Source of the DNA: Natrialbaceae archaeon
Lineage (GTDB): Archaea; Halobacteriota; Halobacteria; Halobacteriales; Natrialbaceae
Assembly: GCA_003552325.1 (NCBI GenBank)
Contig: PUKM01000223.1
Span: 1 to 15,697 of the forward strand
Reading direction: 5' to 3'
Length of the DNA stretch: 15,697 nucleotides
Shown here: positions 13,512 through 15,697 of the stretch, piece by piece
Layout: each line of letters opens with the position of its first letter
Numbering within the stretch: the first letter of the stretch is position 1
Position numbers and translations under genes: made by a program
Notes under the pieces: model-generated
What the model was told of the DNA's origin: nothing
Database searches by the model: none
What the model saw: the letters and a program-made list of their open reading frames with translations, nothing else

Positions 13512-14624
13512 ATGTACGATTTCGTCGTCGTCGGCGTCGGACCGGCCGGTGCCCGGTTCGCTCGGCGAGCGGCCGAAGCGGGTCACGACGTCCTCGCCCT
13601 CGAGCAGGGTGCCGTCGGCGAGCCACTCGCGTGTTCGGGACACGTGAGTACCGATCTGTGGTCGTTCACCGGACCCGATGCTCGAGAGGAACTCTTTCAG
13701 AACGAGATTTACGGGGCTCGGTTCCACGTCGGTGGTCCCCACGACGTGGCGGCGGGGAGCCACCGGGACACGTACCCGTTTTACAAACACGAGGTGATTT
13801 CGAACGTCATCGATCGGGTGGGTCTCGACCGTCATCTGGCGGACCTCGCACGGGAGGCGGGTGCGGACGTCCGGGAACAGCACACCGTCACCGACGTCAC
13901 CGAACGACACGACGGTGTAACAGTGACCGCGAGCGGACCCGATGGGACGGAGACCTTCGAAGCGAAGATGGTCGCCGGCTGTGACGGGCCACGGTCGCGG
14001 GTTCGGACGGCCCTCGGGCTCCCGGAACCCGGCGAACTCCTGCATGGGGTGCTCGCGTTCTCGGACGAGCCCGACGACACCTATTTCGTCGACGTCCACC
14101 TGACGGCTCCCCGCTTTTTCGCCTGGCGGATTCCGCGGGCGAGCGCTGGCGTCGAGTACGGACTCGCAGCGCCGCCAGGTGTCCACGTCTCCCAGCACTT
14201 CGAGGACCTCATCGACGGCTACGACATCGAAGTCGCCCATCGCTGCTCCGGACTCATTCCGATCGGTCCGCCCGAGCGCGTGACCAGTCGACGCGGGCTG
14301 TTGATCGGTGACGCTGCCGCCCAGACCAAACCCTTCACCGGTGGCGGGATTCTCTACGGGATGACCGCTGCCGACCACGCGGTCGCTGAGGTCGATCCGG
14401 ATGCGCCGGCGACACTCGCGGACTACGAGACGGCCTGGCGGGCCGACCTCGAGCGCGAAATCGAACTCGGCCACTGGCTTCGACGGGCGTACTCGCTCCC
14501 GGAACCGATTCAGCGTGTCGGACTCGCTGCGACGTCGGGGGAGATCGGCGTCCACATGGACCGGCCCACGTCGGTCGCGAGCCTCGAGCACTTGAAAACG
14601 TTGTTACCCTCGCGTTCCCGATAG
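13512..14624 (+). CDS. Geranylgeranyl reductase family FAD-dependent oxidoreductase
   Basis: This 370-residue flavoprotein of the geranylgeranyl reductase family has the FAD motif GVGPAGARFA at 8-17, a CSG at 41-43 as in archaeal lipid reductases (the Cys lies near the flavin), AGCDGPRSRVR at 155-165, a substrate-side RFFAWRIPR at 201-209, and GDAAAQTKPFTGGGI at 266-280, the second FAD motif. In archaea such enzymes saturate the isoprenoid chains of membrane lipids (digeranylgeranylglycerophospholipid) or of quinones and other prenyl compounds; which one applies here cannot be told. It is somewhat shorter than many family members, which reach 400 or more. The start follows from the TATA-like box. 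It is divergent from photolyase and convergent with the transporter gene, 12 bases apart. Confidence 0.92.
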   Translation: MYDFVVVGVGPAGARFARRAAEAGHDVLALEQGAVGEPLACSGHVSTDLWSFTGPDAREELFQNEIYGARFHVGGPHDVAAGSHRDTYPFYKHEVISNVIDRVGLDRHLADLAREAGADVREQHTVTDVTERHDGVTVTASGPDGTETFEAKMVAGCDGPRSRVRTALGLPEPGELLHGVLAFSDEPDDTYFVDVHLTAPRFFAWRIPRASAGVEYGLAAPPGVHVSQHFEDLIDGYDIEVAHRCSGLIPIGPPERVTSRRGLLIGDAAAQTKPFTGGGILYGMTAADHAVAEVDPDAPATLADYETAWRADLEREIELGHWLRRAYSLPEPIQRVGLAATSGEIGVHMDRPTSVASLEHLKTLLPSRSR

Positions 14625-14636
14625 CGGTGGGTACTG

Positions 14637-15326
14637 TTACTGCCTCGAGCGAACGAAGCCGACGACGACGTACACGATGGGTGTGTCCACGACGGCAATC
14701 GCGAGTTTGAGGAGGTACTGGCCGACGATGAGGGCGGCAAGTTCGCCAGCGGGGAGGACGGGGCCGACGCCGAGGAGGATCGGGGCGATGGAGAAGGCGA
14801 CGGTGACGAAAATGACCGTATCGATCGCCTGGCTGCTGGCCGTCGAGGCGAGGTTGCGGAGCCAGAGACGTTCCCGGCCGGTGTAGGCCCGAATCTCGTG
14901 GAACACCCAGACGTCCCAGTTCTGGCTAATGACGTACGCTAGGAGACTGCCGGCGACGATGTTCGTGGACGCACCGAGGACGGTCTCGAAGGCGTCGGGA
15001 TCGACGCTGGTCGGGGCGGCGGGTGCCGCAATCGTCGACCAGACGAGGAGGAGGAGGACGAAGTTCATCGCGAACGCGACGTTCACGACAACCTGGGCGG
15101 CCCGCCTGCCGTAGAGTTCGGCATAACAGTCACTCGCCAGGAAGGTCAGCGCGTACGCGAGCGCGGCCCCTGGCAAAACAAGTTCGGCTCCCGTCACGGG
15201 GAGCGCAACCGGCAGGTCGAACGCCAGCACCTTCGCTGCGGTCACCTGCGCCGTAATGAGTGCCGTCACGAACAACGCGATCAACGACACCTGTGGAATC
15301 GTCGGTGTCGACTGCGTTTCAGTCAT
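14637..15326 (-). CDS. Queuosine/archaeosine precursor transporter (YhhQ, VUT family)
   Basis: This 229-residue integral membrane protein has about six hydrophobic segments, starting near 13-35 (VSLIALFVTALITAQVTAAK). The family signature SDCYAELYGRRAA is at 65-77, and SQNWDVWVFHEIRAYTGRERLW at about 134-155 is the conserved loop before SSQAIDTVIF. Bacterial YhhQ imports the 7-deazaguanine precursors preQ0 and preQ1; haloarchaea use preQ0 for archaeosine at tRNA position 15, so import of preQ0 or a related base is the likely role. The open frame runs upstream to 15614, but the ATG at 15326 gives the family-like N-terminus and has a TATA-like box 28 bases upstream. It is divergent from cspA across 253 bases. 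Confidence 0.92.
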   Translation of the reverse strand: MTETQSTPTIPQVSLIALFVTALITAQVTAAKVLAFDLPVALPVTGAELVLPGAALAYALTFLASDCYAELYGRRAAQVVVNVAFAMNFVLLLLVWSTIAAPAAPTSVDPDAFETVLGASTNIVAGSLLAYVISQNWDVWVFHEIRAYTGRERLWLRNLASTASSQAIDTVIFVTVAFSIAPILLGVGPVLPAGELAALIVGQYLLKLAIAVVDTPIVYVVVGFVRSRQ

Positions 15327-15349
15327 GTACGGGCGTCTCGAGTGGACGA

Positions 15350-15357
15350 GTAAAGCG
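15350..15357 (-). promoter_or_regulatory. TATA-like box for the precursor-transporter gene
   Basis: On the minus strand CGCTTTAC is centred about 28 bases before the ATG at 15326. Confidence 0.45.
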
Positions 15358-15402
15358 ATATTGATCCGTACGCTCGAGGCGTCGACCCGGACCGAGCTCT
15401 CT

Positions 15403-15454
15403 CGATAATATTCGAAAACCCAGGGCCGATAATATGTTTTGGACAGAATATCGG
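15403..15454. repeat. AT-rich repeated element CGATAATAT between the transporter and cspA
   Basis: CGATAATAT occurs exactly at 15403-15411 and again at 15427-15435, 24 bases apart. The second copy starts an inverted pair, CCGATA (15426-15431) with TATCGG (15449-15454). The first is part of a near-palindrome TCGATAATATTCGA (15402-15415). AT-rich, repeated and symmetrical words stand out in this GC-rich DNA and suggest a regulator site. Confidence 0.4.
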
Positions 15455-15525
15455 GGCACCCGTTTGTTCCTGCATTTCTATACGCTGGAATTGTCGAATC
15501 AGGGATTTCCTGGGGGCCGTCCCCC

Positions 15526-15536
15526 GTCAACTTGAC
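15526..15536 (+). promoter_or_regulatory. Perfect inverted repeat GTCAA-C-TTGAC just upstream of the cspA promoter
   Basis: The 11-base symmetrical word ends about 10 bases before the cspA TATA-like box, where an activator or the BRE region lies. A G5/C5 hairpin (15512-15516 with 15521-15525) is immediately before it. Both are seen directly; a regulatory role is inferred. Confidence 0.35.
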
Positions 15537-15546
15537 CCACGGAACG

Positions 15547-15553
15547 CTTATGA
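15547..15553 (+). promoter_or_regulatory. TATA-like box for cspA
   Basis: CTTATGA is centred about 30 bases before the ATG at 15580. Confidence 0.45.
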
Positions 15554-15579
15554 CCCTGGCAGCGCTTTGTCCAAAAGCA

Positions 15580-15697
15580 ATGGCGAAAGGTAACGTTGAT
15601 TTCTTCAACGACACAGGCGGCTACGGTTTCATTTCGACGGACGACGCGGACGATGACGTATTCTTCCACATGGAAGACGTCGGCGGACCGGACCTCG
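15580..15697 (+). CDS. cspA: Cold-shock domain protein, N-terminal part (runs off window)
   Basis: Thirty-nine residues are visible before the window ends. They include MAKGNVDFFND, then GGYGFIS (RNP1) and DVFFHMED (RNP2), the two nucleic-acid-binding motifs of the cold-shock OB fold. The full protein would be about 64-70 residues. Such proteins bind single-stranded RNA and act as RNA chaperones in the cytoplasm; several copies are common in haloarchaea. The acidic linker between the RNP motifs (TDDADDD) fits a halophile. The ATG at 15580 is placed by the TATA-like box and the conserved start. The upstream region is rich in repeats that could control it. Confidence 0.93.
   Translation, partial: MAKGNVDFFNDTGGYGFISTDDADDDVFFHMEDVGGPDL

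Noticed and set aside
13485..14591. Open frame of 368 codons antisense to the reductase gene
   Set aside because: The plus-strand frame has both FAD motifs; the antisense frame has no recognisable domain and a Gly/Arg/Val bias expected of a shadow.
15327..15614. In-frame N-terminal extension of the precursor transporter by 96 codons
   Set aside because: It would run antisense through the cspA promoter and start. The ATG at 15326 fits the family length and the TATA-like box.
1..15697. Frequent CTCGAG hexamer, considered as a repeat family or modification signal
   Set aside because: Most copies lie in coding frames as Leu-Glu (CTC GAG) or in the equivalent antisense position, which fits haloarchaeal codon use. 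No spacing pattern was seen.

Overview
The window reads as chromosomal DNA of an extremely halophilic archaeon (class Halobacteria; Natrialbales-like by general character, not proven). The signs are high GC, strongly acidic proteins, very frequent CTCGAG hexamers (Leu-Glu codon pairs), near absence of CTAG, TATA-like boxes about 27-31 bases before start codons (leaderless transcripts), and diagnostic archaeal genes: aIF5B, aIF2-gamma, Rpo7, Spt4, NOB1 and GTP-dependent dephospho-CoA kinase. There are no rRNA or tRNA genes, CRISPR arrays, insertion sequences or phage genes that I can see. Most of it is ordinary core genome, and I did not find a clear undescribed system.

Layout. 1-383 (-): N-terminal part of a PLP aminotransferase. 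528-1799 (+): CinA/PncC-type amidohydrolase, then two small haloarchaeal proteins in a tight pair. 1822-2736 (-): epoxide-hydrolase-like alpha/beta hydrolase. 2841-3549 (-): NOB1 rRNA endonuclease and a PRC-barrel protein, divergent from aIF5B (3714-5519, +). 5568-6092 (+): a possible 21-residue membrane microprotein and a small conserved-type protein. 6112-6771 (-): a four-helix membrane protein. 6772-7109: 338 bases with no gene. 7110-8747 (+): a secreted, membrane-anchored HExxH metallopeptidase-like protein with an acidic linker and a CARDB-like domain. 8892-11934 (+): the archaeal cluster aIF2-gamma, PIN-domain protein, Rpo7, Spt4, GTP-dependent dephospho-CoA kinase. 11947-13410 (-): class I photolyase, divergent from a geranylgeranyl-reductase-family flavoprotein (13512-14624, +). 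14637-15326 (-): queuosine/archaeosine-precursor transporter (YhhQ family). 15580-end (+): start of a cold-shock protein.

How the genes fit together. The window is dominated by translation initiation and ribosome maturation. Each of the two initiation GTPases sits beside a PIN-domain RNase-type gene: aIF5B beside NOB1, aIF2-gamma beside an Fcf1/Utp24-like PIN protein. The aIF2-gamma cluster also joins transcription (Rpo7, Spt4) and coenzyme A synthesis, a known archaeal arrangement, but here it stops at the kinase and runs into a convergent photolyase gene. Points worth a second look are an apparently lost catalytic acid in the PIN protein, a degenerate zinc knuckle in aIF2-gamma, the 21-residue membrane ORF with its own promoter-like box, and several inverted or direct repeats placed like operators upstream of photolyase, the hydrolase and cspA.
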